Assembly (NCBI GenBank): GCA_037951165.1
Contig: JBBDHG010000151.1
Span: 806,001 to 870,000, forward strand
DNA length: 64,000 nt
Direction: 5' to 3'
Source: Lophius americanus
Taxonomy: Eukaryota; Chordata; Actinopteri; Lophiiformes; Lophiidae
Positions within the stretch are counted from its first letter, which is position 1. The number at the start of each line of letters is the position of its first letter. A program made the position numbers and the translations under genes. The notes beneath the pieces are model-generated. The model ran no database searches. It was not told the origin of the DNA and saw only the letters and a list, made by a program, of their open reading frames with translations. Below are positions 24,298-36,576 of this stretch, one piece after another.

Positions 24298-27154
24298 CCC
24301 CCCCTCCTGTTGTATATCAACATACAACTGCATGGAAATGGTTCGAAATCTCATTTTGAAAATATATATAAATGTATATTTCTCTGCAAGTCTAACTTTT
24401 ATATGTTTGTACTGAGAAATACACATTTTAAAGAGCTCAGTGAGTGAATTTTCCCTAATGATCACTATATCATAATCAAATTGCAAAAATCGCAATATTG
24501 TCCACTATCATCGCAACAGGACTTTTTTGCCAAATTGTTGAGCCCTTACAAAATTCAATGCACATCCAGAGTACCGATGAAAGGCGGCATATATGTATTA
24601 GTCTTTAGCGCTGCGCATGGATGAGTCCGTATTTATTGCATTGCAACCAAACTTGCTTCCTCCGTGGATTTATGAAGGTGTTCTACCGAAATAAAATGAA
24701 TCATTTATACCCCAAAAAAGTAAAGTGCTTTTTTTTTTTCCCAAAAACCATTTGCTCCGCAGTCAAATTAAATTTGCCCAAAATCTGGTAAAGAGTGAGA
24801 CGCTTTAAAGTGAAAAATAATTCTCCTATTAATTGTGAGGTTGCAAAGGTTGAACCTTGTTCTCCACCTTCCTCCAAAGGCATTATGCACTTTCGTAGAA
24901 ATTAATTAAACTTCCCCGTAAACACTCTCTACCTCATCCCCCTCCTGGACCTCTGCTCAGAATCCCAAACATTTGAGACCAGGAGCTAACTAGCCGTTCC
25001 GCTGAGTTCTCCTCTGAAAAAAATGAGTCTTCATTCATGGCGCCATTGAAAAAAAAAAGAAGAAAAGACTATTTGAAGCGTTGAGGTGAGAATCCCCCAT
25101 AAACGCAGCAGATGTAGGAGTGCAGCAGGGAGATAAAGCACGTCCTCCATTGGATGCGAGATTCCCCTTTGAAACTTCCTTTTCAGTGGGTTTCTGAGAC
25201 GGAGGTTCTTCAGCTCCCTGCAGAACCGCTCCGGCTTCTCTTCCCCCCTGGGGAGATTTTGCAGAGCGAGACAAACACCTTGGGTTTCTCCGCGGCTGTG
25301 TGTTCTCCAAAACTCGCCCTAGGCAAAGTCAGATTAATACCTAGCAAAGCCTCTCCTTTGATTATTGTGCATCGTCACGGGTGAATGCTATAAACGAAGT
25401 GGGCTTTCATAAAGGGGGATAAACTGTTATGCCTAAAAAAACAACAACAACAACAACAACAACAAAAACCCCCGTTGTGCTGGCGATAATGAACGCTGCA
25501 TCTTTTACAAATGTACACACAATCACAGGCGGCTCGGCAGGTTCATAATATTTACACGTTATCACGTCTCCGTTCCCACAAATGCATAAAGTCAGAGTTT
25601 GGGATTAGCAGGAATGTGTCGCCCGTTAAACCCCCTCCTGTCCGTCAACCAGACCGGCCCTTTGTTTGCAGCCCCCGCTAGCAGAATGCATCGCCTCTCG
25701 CCATAATGGGCGGACTGACAAAAAACGCGGCGGTTTTGTGACGGACGACAATTCTCTCAGGCGCTCTGGATGGCGGCGGCCCATCAGTCTGGTCTTGGCA
25801 GCATGTGCCCCCCCCCCCCCTGTTGCAAGGAGACTGCGTTTAACCGGGCATTCATTCCTTCTCCGATGATTGTTGTCAAATTACAGCCAGCCACCAACAG
25901 TTATGATGAGATCTGACAGGTGGAGTGTATTTGTGGCACGGCACACACTACGGTTATGGACGAGAGAGAGGGAGAGAGAGAGAGAGAGAGGGAGAGAGAA
26001 TGAACTCTCTATTTGCGTTTGTTTCTTGGTCGCTCAATCAGTCCATCAGTACGCAGTAAGTACACAATGCTACGTGTACTTGTGTGTTTGTCCATCCCCT
26101 CCGGATTTCTATTTCTGTGTGGATCTTACACTCAACTGTGTCAGATATTCAATCGAAATCTTACACAACAAACTGAGTGAACTCAAAACACACTGTACAA
26201 AAAGTTACTTTAAAGCAAAAACAAACAAACAATAAAATCCAATATTCAAATCTCAAGAAGGACAGAGTCTTTGCCCCACCGGTAGATAAAGTTGTGCCAC
26301 CTTTAAAGGCAAAACAACTGAAAACAGACTTTCAATCGCTGTGAGGAACTTTGGCCACACACCAGCGCCTCATCCGTAATATTCATCCACACAGGCGGAG
26401 ACGGACGTTCGATGCTTTGCATGTCCGAGCATGAAGGAGCAGACGAGGTGCGGATTAACTACCCAACCAATGACCCGGCCTCAACCCATCTTATTAAGAA
26501 TAAGTGGGGAGTGAAATACACCGCTGGTACTGGAGTTAACATGAAACCAGAAGTCCACTACTCCCAGCTTCATCTGACCCTTTTGGACGGTTTCCTAAAA
26601 CTATAAACGGGAACCGGAGAGGGCGAGAAAATAATTGATGAGACCCGATCAGCGGCTAGATCTCTCACTTTCTCCCCGACAGAATCCAGAGAAATGGTTT
26701 GGTTCTACCCAGAATGCTCAAATTGCTGAAGCGGCCCTGAGTAGTGATGGAACAAATTAATTCTACTAAACCGTTCTCACTAATTAATTCTGCTTTCAAG
26801 TTGAGATGGATCAAATCCCACATGGTGCCCACCATAAATACTACTCCTTCCACTTCCCCTAAATTACTTCCTGCTTCTTTTCTGAGCAGGAAGAGAATCA
26901 ATATGAGTTTATTATTATGATTATTATTCCTGTAGACGCATGTTCAGGCGTGACGCTGTGAGGAAACCGTCTGATATCTGGGTTCACAGATTAGGTGGAA
27001 TCAGATGTATAAACTTTCATAATGGAAGCTCAACCCTTTTCAAGTGAGCCACCATAAGGGACCAATCAAATACCTGGACCATGCCTCACCTGGCTCCTAC
27101 ATTATTACAGTTACTACACAGTAATAATTACAAAATACATCATGGAATCAGGAC
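24294..27154. other. Non-coding; simple repeats only
   Basis: Contains (AAC)n at about 25,440-25,466, a C-run near 25,808-25,820 and (GA)n at about 25,962-25,998. No gene recognised. The 121-codon ORF at 25,870 is low-complexity. Confidence 0.5.
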
Positions 27155-27240
27155 GGATTCAACTCAGCTCGGCGGCCATGATGCCTCCCTCCCTTTGAAA
27201 CTGCTGGGAGGGAGGCTGGAGGCCAAGCCGGGTTGAATCC
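27155..27240. repeat. 86-nt imperfect inverted repeat (hairpin)
   Basis: The outer arms GGATTCAAC and GTTGAATCC are perfectly complementary. The inner arms GCCTCCCTCCC (27,183-27,193) and GGGAGGGAGGC (27,206-27,216) are perfect 11-mers around a 12-nt loop, and the middle pairs imperfectly. It lies about 140 bp beyond the dock4 poly(A) signal. It could be a small MITE, a structured RNA or a chance palindrome. Confidence 0.6.
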
Positions 27241-27359
27241 ACTGGAGGTGAAGGTGATGTAAAGGGGACTTTAGGTGCGTCATCTTGAGGTTTTGGATCG
27301 TTGAATACGAAACATGTCGTAGGAACCACAAACATCTGCGTCTATTAAGAATCAGTCCA

Positions 27360-28998
27360 TTTATAGTACAACGGTCAGTTTATTGAACTTGCAAATGTGT
27401 TAGGCGTCATCACGCATGACCATAGTTTTTTTACACTCACAAAACCATTAAAGTTTGAACATTTAGAATAATAATAATCATTTGCTGCTTCAACATTACA
27501 TTCAAAGCTGTAAATTGTTATAGCTACATTTTGTTAAAAACACAGTATGTACATGAATCGTAATACAGGAATTTTTATGTCGGCATACTTACATCAATCT
27601 CATCGTATAATTTACAGGCTCTCAAGAACTGATTAAGATGAATATTTAATCTCAGAAAAATTCACAACAAATCAAAATGCCAATACAAAAAAAAAAAAAG
27701 GAAAGAAAAAAAGACGGACGTACAAACGATACTAAAGCTAATTTCCCCAACCCGTGAAAAATAAAATGTGCCATGAGATTTTAAGATTGATGACTTTTTT
27801 AAAGGAAAAATTCCTCTATTTTTTACAAAACCACGTGCCCGCCACAGAATACATAATTCACGGCAGCAATGCATTGTGGTCCAACTGAACTCCATCTTTT
27901 CAATCAAATACAATCTCAACTGTACAAATATTTGACATGATTAGTTTGTGAGTCAGCCTTTTAAATCTGTTCAAATTACTCAAAAACAGTCCGAAATAAC
28001 AGTACCGGTCTTAATACCGATGATTAAGTCCTTGTGCTTATCTTAACTTAACTCTGATCAGGTTAATTGGGATCTTTTGGGTTTAAAGATGTCTTTTCAG
28101 CTGACCACTTCCACTTCTTGATTCTAGATCCCAGTTAGAAAGAATAAAGCTTCTCTACAACACATTGTATACATTTCCTTTGGCGCAATACTCCCACCTA
28201 AAGATCTGCTGTCATGTGTGTCATGCAGGTGGAGGAGGGGGTAAATGTCCGGCTTCTCCGTCTGTTTGGTCCAAGCTCATGATCTCATTCAGATTGTGTA
28301 GAGATGGGTTTGTTAAGGTGGCAAGTCCACACCACGAAAACCTGATTTAAAACTGCTGTGCCCAAGTAACCGTTACCAACCACTGTTTAAAATTACTGCA
28401 TAAAAAATGGCAAAGTCAACTTGTTAGAATCCGGTATGACGCAGGAGAACGTAGCATTCATTCGAGAGTAAAACATCATCAGCATCCGTTTGATGCTTTT
28501 GTGCCAGTGGATATGACTACAGAACACCGCCTGGTCTACTACACCGAGGCCTCTAGCACCTTTTCAGCCATTTAGTATACAAATGTACAGAATTGTTGGA
28601 AAAAGAACAAAAAAAAAAAAAAAACGTGCAAGACTCGGGGTTAAAAGACTGTTTCCAATACTTAAGGCAAAAACAATCCTTGTATATACCAATATACATA
28701 TATTCCAGATTCTGACATCTATCAAACCTGTTCTGGTAAACACACGGTGCAAGAAGTGGTGACCTATTGTACGTACGAGAGATGAAGGTGCAGAATGCAA
28801 TGCCCTCTAGCAGATACAAAAAGAAGCTCTCTTTATCCGACAGTTCCTCCTTTCCTTTTTTGACTGTCTGTTATTCTAGAGACCTGTGTCTTTTGTTGGA
28901 GAGTAGTTCAGGAACGCCACACTTCAGGGCCCAGTAGAAAAGTGCAAAATACGCCAGTGTGTTTCCTCCAGCTCAGGACCCGGACCCCCATGCAGCAC
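27360..28998 (-). other. dock4: dock4 3' UTR (inferred extent)
   Basis: About 1.6 kb of AT-rich sequence without repeats or splice signals runs from the stop codon to a canonical poly(A) signal. No coding potential or transposon similarity is visible. It contains short A/T homopolymers (for example 28,610-28,623). The extent is inferred from the first good AATAAA with a GU-rich stretch downstream; longer or shorter 3' ends are possible. Confidence 0.65.
27379..27384 (-). terminator. dock4 poly(A) signal AATAAA
   Basis: On the minus strand the context is AAGTTCAATAAACTG. A GU-rich element (TGTTTGTGG on the minus strand, about 27,326-27,334) lies about 45-55 nt downstream, a plausible cleavage/polyadenylation arrangement with cleavage near 27,355-27,365. 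Confidence 0.6.
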
Positions 28999-29454
28999 CT
29001 ATAGCTGGGACACCTTCCTGGGCAGAGGTCTCGGTCTGGGGACCCGAGGGTCAGAGGTCCCCTCCAGCTTCATGCTGCCTGTGCGCAGCTGGTGAGGCTT
29101 GGGCGGCAGAGCCGGAGGGTCCGACTGCGGGGGGATGGAGAGACTGTGGGGTAGCGGTACGGGCCGGCGTGGATTGTTCCTCTCGTACACGCTGTACGGC
29201 GGCGGGGTCTTGTTCTCTCTGCGGATCGGCTCGTCCGAGCTGCTGGAGACGGAGTTCGGCAAAGTGGTGGGTGGGGGCAGCGGGTAGGGAGGGTGGTCGC
29301 CCGCAGGCAGCTCGGTGCCCGACGCTTCCGACACGCTGCAGCGGCTGAGGGAGGAGATGCCGCTGCTGTAGCTGCCGGAGAGGACGGGGGAGTTGGAGAC
29401 CAGGCTGGTGGACTGACACTCGGTGGGCGAAGGGGTGAAAGGTGGCACTGCGGT
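28999..29454 (-). CDS. dock4: dock4 last coding exon (Pro-rich C-terminus)
   Basis: 456 nt including the TAG stop at 28,999-29,001; residues 695-845. In order: F-T-P-S-P, a Ser-rich block L-S-G-S-Y-S-S-G-I-S-S-L-S, P-P-P-Y (778-781, a PPxY WW-domain ligand type), R-R-P-V-P-L-P-H-S, P-A-L-P-P-K-P (808-814, SH3-ligand type), R-P-L-P-R-K, and the final K-V-S-Q-L (a class I PDZ ligand). The end matches DOCK4. The acceptor is CTTCCTCCAG. The exon is GC-rich compared with the AT-rich 3' UTR, which explains the long spurious ORFs in its other frames. Confidence 0.97.
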   Translation of the reverse strand, partial: TAVPPFTPSPTECQSTSLVSNSPVLSGSYSSGISSLSRCSVSEASGTELPAGDHPPYPLPPPTTLPNSVSSSSDEPIRRENKTPPPYSVYERNNPRRPVPLPHSLSIPPQSDPPALPPKPHQLRTGSMKLEGTSDPRVPRPRPLPRKVSQL

Positions 29455-29556
29455 CTGGAGGAAGAGAGAGGATGACAGGAAAACATTTACTGTAGTCACG
29501 GTTGAATACGCTTCTCTTACTGAAGCCCGTACGCACTCTGATGTGAGCCTTTGAAG

Positions 29557-29665
29557 TTATGGCCCGATTCCCCCTGGTGGCAGAAATATGAAACTGAGCT
29601 TTCCAAAAATCAATCCAGTTCTTCCTCCCACTAAAGTCTATGTGGGTATACAATTTGATAATGGA
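29557..29665 (-). repeat. Interspersed repeat family A fragment
   Basis: The minus strand reads T-H-I-D-F-S-G-R-K-N-W-I-D-F, then Q-F-H-I-S-A-T-R-G in one frame: the family core, about 100 bp upstream of the last-exon acceptor. Confidence 0.65.
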
Positions 29666-29735
29666 TGAATGATCTACATAATCGCAGGCAGATTCCAAGA
29701 GTGTATAATTAACCGACAGTGATCCATTGATTAAT

Positions 29736-30269
<534 letters not shown>

Positions 30270-31328
30270 ACACAGCTGTCATTTGTATCATCAAGAAACT
30301 CAAAAGGCTTTTTTTCAAATAATTTCTGTTTGTAGCTGGCATGAAGTGACAGCAGAGGGAGAAAAAAAATAAAACATTTTCCTATGACCTCAGGGTAACC
30401 TTGAGGCCCAGTTGGCATCTAAGCCACTGGTTGGAGAACCCTTCATAAACCACATCCTGTCGTCAAATCCTCTTGATCCTTTCATATAATAATAAATTCT
30501 GCATTAAAAAAAAAATAGTGAGCCGGTTATGCTGATCGTTCAACCCCCGCATGCGTCGTCTATTCTGCCGCCTCCAATGCGTCTGCTGACGCGGCCACAA
30601 CACAGCAGCCATAAATCCTGTAAGAATGGAAGTGGAGTCAGGGAACAGATTGAGAGGGGCTAGGTTTTCCCACTCCATCAAACGGCCCTGTGCACCGTGA
30701 TGAAAAAAAAACAAAACGCAATGTGCCGCGCTCCCCTCCACAAGAATCTGATCAGTCAACAAAATGTTTTTCTAAGCGATTCCACCGTGCTGCCATTGCA
30801 TCTGCTGAATATTAACTGGATGTGGTGGAGTATACGATTGATCATGCTGCAGGAGGTAAGCAAAAATAGTTGTCTATTTGACAATGGGTGAGCGGAGAAA
30901 CCTTTTCACATCTGGGACCTGCATCTGGTTATTTAATGAAGCGCTGACAGGGACTTTAAAGTTCCGTCCCCGTCTGAGAGGTGACCTCCAAAAAAATAAA
31001 ACATCCTTCCTTCCTCCGAGGATGAGTAAGTGCAGCCCTGTCAGGCGGGCACCATGTGATTTCTGCAGGTTCACTTCTGTCCCGGGGTTTGTGGCCTATT
31101 AATGGGCCCCTGACTGCACTGACTGGCGTGTGTGCCGGGCGTTTGTGTGTGCTTGTGCCAGATAATAGGACCTGCTGGAGCTGCGGCGCGGCGGTCTCTG
31201 GCTGTGCTGTGATGGGCAGCTCGGTACTTCGCTCCAGGCCTCTTCTGTTGCCACGGCACAAACACACACATCTGAGCACGCACACAAACGTGATTGGCAG
31301 GACACACGGAGCGCCAGGATGTCACTCA

Positions 31329-31364
<36 letters not shown>

Positions 31365-32800
31365 CCGCCTCACCCAGAGATTACACTAGCACACACAGAC
31401 AAGCACATTCTTGGTGGTCGTCACGTAGGAGGAGACATTACAGCCGCAACAAAGCCAGGGGGCTTAGCGCTGTAACCGGTGACAAGGCCACGTAAAGAAA
31501 ACAGTGAGTGGGAGACGAGCTACACGCCAGTTTCTGCCCTCATTAAGAACTCCCTCCCCGTTTAGCTAACCTTTCAGGAAGCTCGCCTGCTTTTGTGGGG
31601 TGGCGATCATCAACAATAAATAATAGCCTAGAGACGGAACGAGAGCGTGGAGAGAGTCAGAAACTTCTGAAGGGAACGATCAGCTCAGGTCTCATGGCGT
31701 CAGAAGTGAAGAGTTCCGTATCTGAAGATTTCACAGGTATGTCATGACTGTCTGAGAAGATCTCACTACTAAATCGTGGTATGTCACTATTATTCTTAGT
31801 AGTGTTTATAAAAACCTTATATCACTTTGAAAAGGAATGAAATAACAAAGCGGCACAAGGCCCTGTTTGAAAAGACATTAGGAGGAAACAGTGTCTGTTT
31901 AGAAACTGATACTAAGTTTAACTGATAACTGGTGAGGTTTGAGTTTCTCTATGGTTTGAGTTTCTCTCTGCGGTTTTGGTTTTCAAGCCTCTTTTCTTTT
32001 TTATCTTCCTTTTTTTGGTTCTCTTTAGTTTTAGTTTTTCCGCAGTTTCGGGTCCTCTATTTAGTTTTTGGGTTTCTCTATAGTTTCAGCTTCTCTGCAG
32101 CTTCAGTTTGGGTAGTAAATGAACTGACTGATGATTTTATTCTCTTGAGTCGCATGAATGTTGTTTGTTGAACGATCACAATCTCCTCTGTTAGGAATGA
32201 GGTCATAAACGGGACACAAACCCCTCCCCACCCCGTGGAGATCCCTCTGTGATCTCCAGAGAGGGATGACATTCATACGGGAACATATTGGATGTGTTTC
32301 CTACCTTCGCCGCCAAATATTTATTAGTCGCCTGGATCATTATCTCCCTTCATTTTAATATTAATCTTTGTAATAAGCGAATCTACTGGCTGTGATAACC
32401 ATTCGATTTTATTACATGGGCTACCATGAAACTGTAACCTGCTGCAGCTCTGGAACGTGTGGTTCTTTGTATATTTCCCAGGCGACAGCCTCGCTGACAC
32501 CGGTCGCCGTCCTCCAGGTGCACATTTAGCAACTATGAACAAAAAGCCGGCCCTGCTTTGTGTCCTCATGTGACACCCCTGTCATAAAAAAAAACTACAA
32601 AATCAGCAGCACTGGAGCGATTAACAGCTTCAGTGAACACTAATACGAAGCTCCCAGGCCTTCCGATGACATAAAGTCGGATAAAGACCCAGGGGCTGGC
32701 CGGTAGGACGCCAGCAGTGCGGGATAAAGGCCCCCTGAGGCTGAGGCTAAGCAAGGTCTGGCTTACTCAGGGAAAAAAAACCGACAGAAACAGAACCAAC

Positions 32801-32862
32801 CTTTTGCGGCGATCTGGAGGTGGAGACGGGGGACAGCGACCTCATGTTTTTAGCGGAGGAAC
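32801..32862 (-). CDS. dock4: dock4 exon 20 of window (tail, short exon)
   Basis: A 62-nt exon (2 + 20 codons), residues 675-694: S-S-A-K-N-M-R-S-L-S-P-V-S-T-S-R-S-P-Q-K. It is Ser/Pro-rich with S-P sites but no obvious domain. The acceptor reads CAGCAG (NAGNAG), so a 65-nt form adding one Ala is possible without changing frame. The donor is AAG|GTTGGT. The sequence is less conserved than its neighbours, but phase fits both sides. Confidence 0.88.
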
Positions 32863-33579
32863 CTGCTGACAACAGATGAGAGAAGGAGAACATTAGAATT
32901 AAGGAGCAATTTTCCTCCGCTCACCCAAATGACACAGCGTGAGTCAGAAAAACACATAAACTGGGCTGAGAGGGCCGGCAGCTCAAAGCATTAATGAGTC
33001 AAATAGGCGCTGATGTTTTGCAGGTCCTTGAGCCCGCCCTAAGCTGTTTCTACATCCAACAGCTGCTACGGCTTTCTGCAATGAGGACAGGAAAAATGAG
33101 GCAGGAAAAACAATCCATCTGCTTATTACGCTTCTGGGCGATATAATATATCAGGAAGCACTGGGGAATGAGTCAAGTCTGCTGCATCTGTAAATACTGT
33201 AAGTAAATAAGTAAAGCACTGCTGGGATTGATGGCGGGGAAGACAGTTGTTGGGATGTGATGGTGTGCATTTCTCAGGGGGCCTGGAAGGAATAGAAAAT
33301 CCAGGAATTGAATGGAATTTCAATCGGGATTGACGTCAGCCCCATTTTCACACTTTTCTGAAGCAAACCTGAAAATATCAGCATTCCGAGCCAATTAGTG
33401 CAGAAAAAGCTGTGTTTGTGTGTGTGGGTGACGTTAGCCAGCCAGGAGACAGCCGCAAAGCCGCAGATTGGAAAATGTCAGAGTCAGACATGGTGGAGGA
33501 ATCACCAGGTGTCAAAAGTCAGAGAACGAGAATTAGTACCATTCTTCATCGGGGAGTTGGCCTTGACCGGGCGGTTTAC
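32863..33579 (-). other. dock4: dock4 intron between exons 19 and 20
   Basis: 717 bp, no repeats or coding signal recognised. Confidence 0.8.
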
Positions 33580-33696
33580 CTGAGTGCGGTGGCCTAGGAG
33601 GTATGGGAGGGCATAGCATTTTGCCGACAGAGTCAGAGAAGGAAGGAGCGCCCTCTTTGACACTGTCGAGGCTCCAGCTACTGGGTGTGGGTCTCA
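33580..33696 (-). CDS. dock4: dock4 exon 19 of window (SH3-ligand segment)
   Basis: A 117-nt exon (2 + 38 codons + 1), residues 636-673: R-P-T-P-S-S-W-S-L-D-S-V-K-E, then C-P-P-I-P-P-R-P-P-H-S. P-P-I-P-P-R-P (664-670) is a proline-rich SH3-ligand type motif. Phase requires the acceptor CTACTCCAAG; the more proximal ACCCAG would shift the frame. The donor is CAG|GTAAAC. It follows a 3.9-kb intron. Confidence 0.93.
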
Positions 33697-36481
33697 CTTG
33701 GAGTAGACAGAAACATCACAAGTCACTTCACAGGTAATGGGATTACACCAAACCACATGGAGAACACAGAGGAATCAGGTGGATGGTATGCAAACCGCTG
33801 AGTAAGATTGACATGGTTTCAGCACTGGGAAAGACTATACTGGTTTCACATCAAACCTGTGAGAGACCGCGTACATGAATGAAGGCCTGAGGTAAGTTCA
33901 TAAAGAGGGGAGTGTCTAAGTTTATTTATTCATTGGGATTCTTATGGAAATGGACTGAATTCATCACAAAAAAACAAGCCTTGTGAGTTTCATTGATGAA
34001 AGACTGATTTCCCTCTTTCTTATTAGTTGTGATTATTATTTCACATTTTCAAATATAACCTTTACATTTCAAAAAATGTCCTATTATTTTACTTTCATTT
34101 AATAATCATTTCCTTTCTAACTCAATTTCTACCAGGTTTGTTTCAGAAGAGAAACAGCTACTATCCTGAAAACTTCAAAATTATCCAATCAGATTTTTTT
34201 GGGGTGGGATTGTTGTTGCTAGGCAGAGATAAAGTTAGAGCTGGCTCACTGATTGGCTGTGACTTCAGAAGCAGAAGAGAAGTACTGGCCGTCTGTTTGT
34301 TTAGAAAGTGTCACAATTAGATTTATAGTTGGCGGGTCATAATAAATTCCCCCTTCTTAAGAGAGACCAACATTAACCGTGACTGAACATTTTTTACCGA
34401 GGGGGGAGAGGGAAAGGGATGATCAGGATGTGAAGATATTTGAAGCACAATCGGACGACCATCAGCCGTTTCGTTTAGTCACTACATGAAAATCAAACTC
34501 TCTGAATTAGGCGAAAAAAGATGAAGTCTTTGACGTGCCGCCGCTCTTTGTTGTTCCGTTTTTTCTTCCTCCTCGCCTCGTCTGCGCTGCCCTTTCCACA
34601 GATACTGCAGACGATTTCACTCCACATTTATTGTCTTTGTTCGTACCCAGAAACGCTGGCATTTGGCTGCAGCAACATTAAGGTCAAGCAGCAGAACAGA
34701 CCTTCGGACGAAGGCGCGTCTTTGGCTCGTTCTTTAGACTAATTAGATGCGTAAAGCATCCGACGTGTGCAGGTCACCGACTCTGCATTAAAAAGTAATG
34801 AGTTCACATTCGTCTGACTTACTTGCTGTACAAGGATTACGCCGTGTTTCATCATAGTTTCCCGGGCTATTTTTTTTCCCCCTATTTTGGCTCCATGCTG
34901 TGTTCATGGATGTAGGAAACAGAAGTGCGAGGCATAATTATTCGGTGCGAGGCAGCACTTGCACATGTGGTGTGAAAACAGGCCGCACTGAACATTACAA
35001 ATACACTTCGCTGAACCGACGGCACTTCTTATAGAAATCGCCCTGCTTTTACTTTTTTAGCCTTTCAACTATAATCCTATGTAACTACAGACAAGCCCCT
35101 GCCTGAAGTAACCATGAAGTACTTTCCTGATTATATTGACCATGGAAAAGAAAATTGCAGTCTTCTCTCTGGTTCAGACATAACAAAATAAGATTTTGAA
35201 TTGTGAAGTGCCCTGCAATCCGTCGATACTCCTACGTGTCTTTTCTTTGTACCGAATATTAACGGACGGCCAAATGCTGCGTTCACCACAAAGTGCTACG
35301 CTAATTTTCTACTCACCCTTTTACTCGCCCACTAGTGGCTTGGCATGCATACTACAGCTGCTAACGATGCTGACCACACAACACATAAACATAAAATATT
35401 TGAAGGAATTTTGTTTTTTTTTGCCAATGTGGCCAAAGACAGCGATGAGTATTTCGTAGAGGTCTGATTATGTAGGTTCGGTTTGTGGATCCGTTCACAC
35501 GTGGATCATTGTCAGGGTCGGGTGGAAAAAGGAAAAATTTTAAAATGCAAAGCTAATTTTTTGCAGTTTTGAGCAGATGTATGAATCGCCCCAAAGTAAA
35601 TGTCAGAAAACACCTGCAGTTTGTCAGCTGGCAGGAAGTTCACTGACGTCACGACTAATTTAAAGCGAATCCTTATCACGCTCAACGTTCTGACGTCTTT
35701 CTCGGCATTTGACCCCTTCATGAGAAGAAGCGCTGCCCTTGTTAACGATATGATGCAACAAACAGCACTTTGACCCAATCCGAGGTTTAGTGTCAATCCT
35801 GGCACCTGTGCCCCATTGTTGTTCTGCGGGAAGGTGTCATGTCAGCATGTTGTGGCGGTTCATCTATCTCCCGCTGCATTCTTCACAGCTCACAAGTGAG
35901 GTAAATAGAAAAGGTGCTAGTTTGTGCGCGGCTCACAAGGAAACTCACTCCTCACTCTTTATATTTAAAATGTGTTTTCATCCGCTCTCCTTCCTAATTA
36001 TTTCACAAAGGCGTTTCAAAGCGGCTTTCTTTTCCCTCGCGGTGGGAGGAAACGCAGTTTTTTGCAGAGGTTCAGCACAAAAAAGCGACCTAACTCTTCT
36101 GGGTTTTTTTTTATTATACATCAACTTTTAGGCCTATTTTTCATCGGTAAACTCAAAAAATATGCATATCAACTAGACCTGGGCTCAGCAAAGAGGTGGC
36201 ATCACTAATACATATTCAATCATACATATTAATGAATATGAATGTCACCCACGTCCATCCGCGCGGCAGGAATAGCACCCCCCATTTCAAGACACTTTAA
36301 GGATGAAGGACTATGAAATGCTGCAATCTTTATGGTGTGTCTGGTTGGGGGTCGGAAGAAAATGGAGTGTTTCAGAGTGTGTGTTTGTGTGTGTGTCTGT
36401 GTGAGTGGGTGCATCCCTGAAGCAGCTCTGTGAAGACAGATGCCTCCATTCTCTCTGTGGTCTCACATGTACACACACACA

Positions 36482-36576
<95 letters not shown>

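Noticed and set aside
29051..29698. Minus-strand ORFs of 215 and 138 codons in other frames of the last dock4 exon
   Set aside because: They overlap the conserved DOCK4 frame and arise from GC-rich sequence lacking stops; one also runs through intronic repeat DNA.
33580..33680. Proximal acceptor ACCCAG for exon 19
   Set aside because: It would require phase 2 from exon 18, which ends in phase 1; the upstream CCAAG acceptor keeps the frame and restores the conserved P-T-P-S-S-W-S-L-D.
34521..34742. Signal-peptide-like ORF in a dock4 intron
   Set aside because: Hydrophobic N-terminus alone is weak evidence; the rest is featureless and it lies antisense in an intron.
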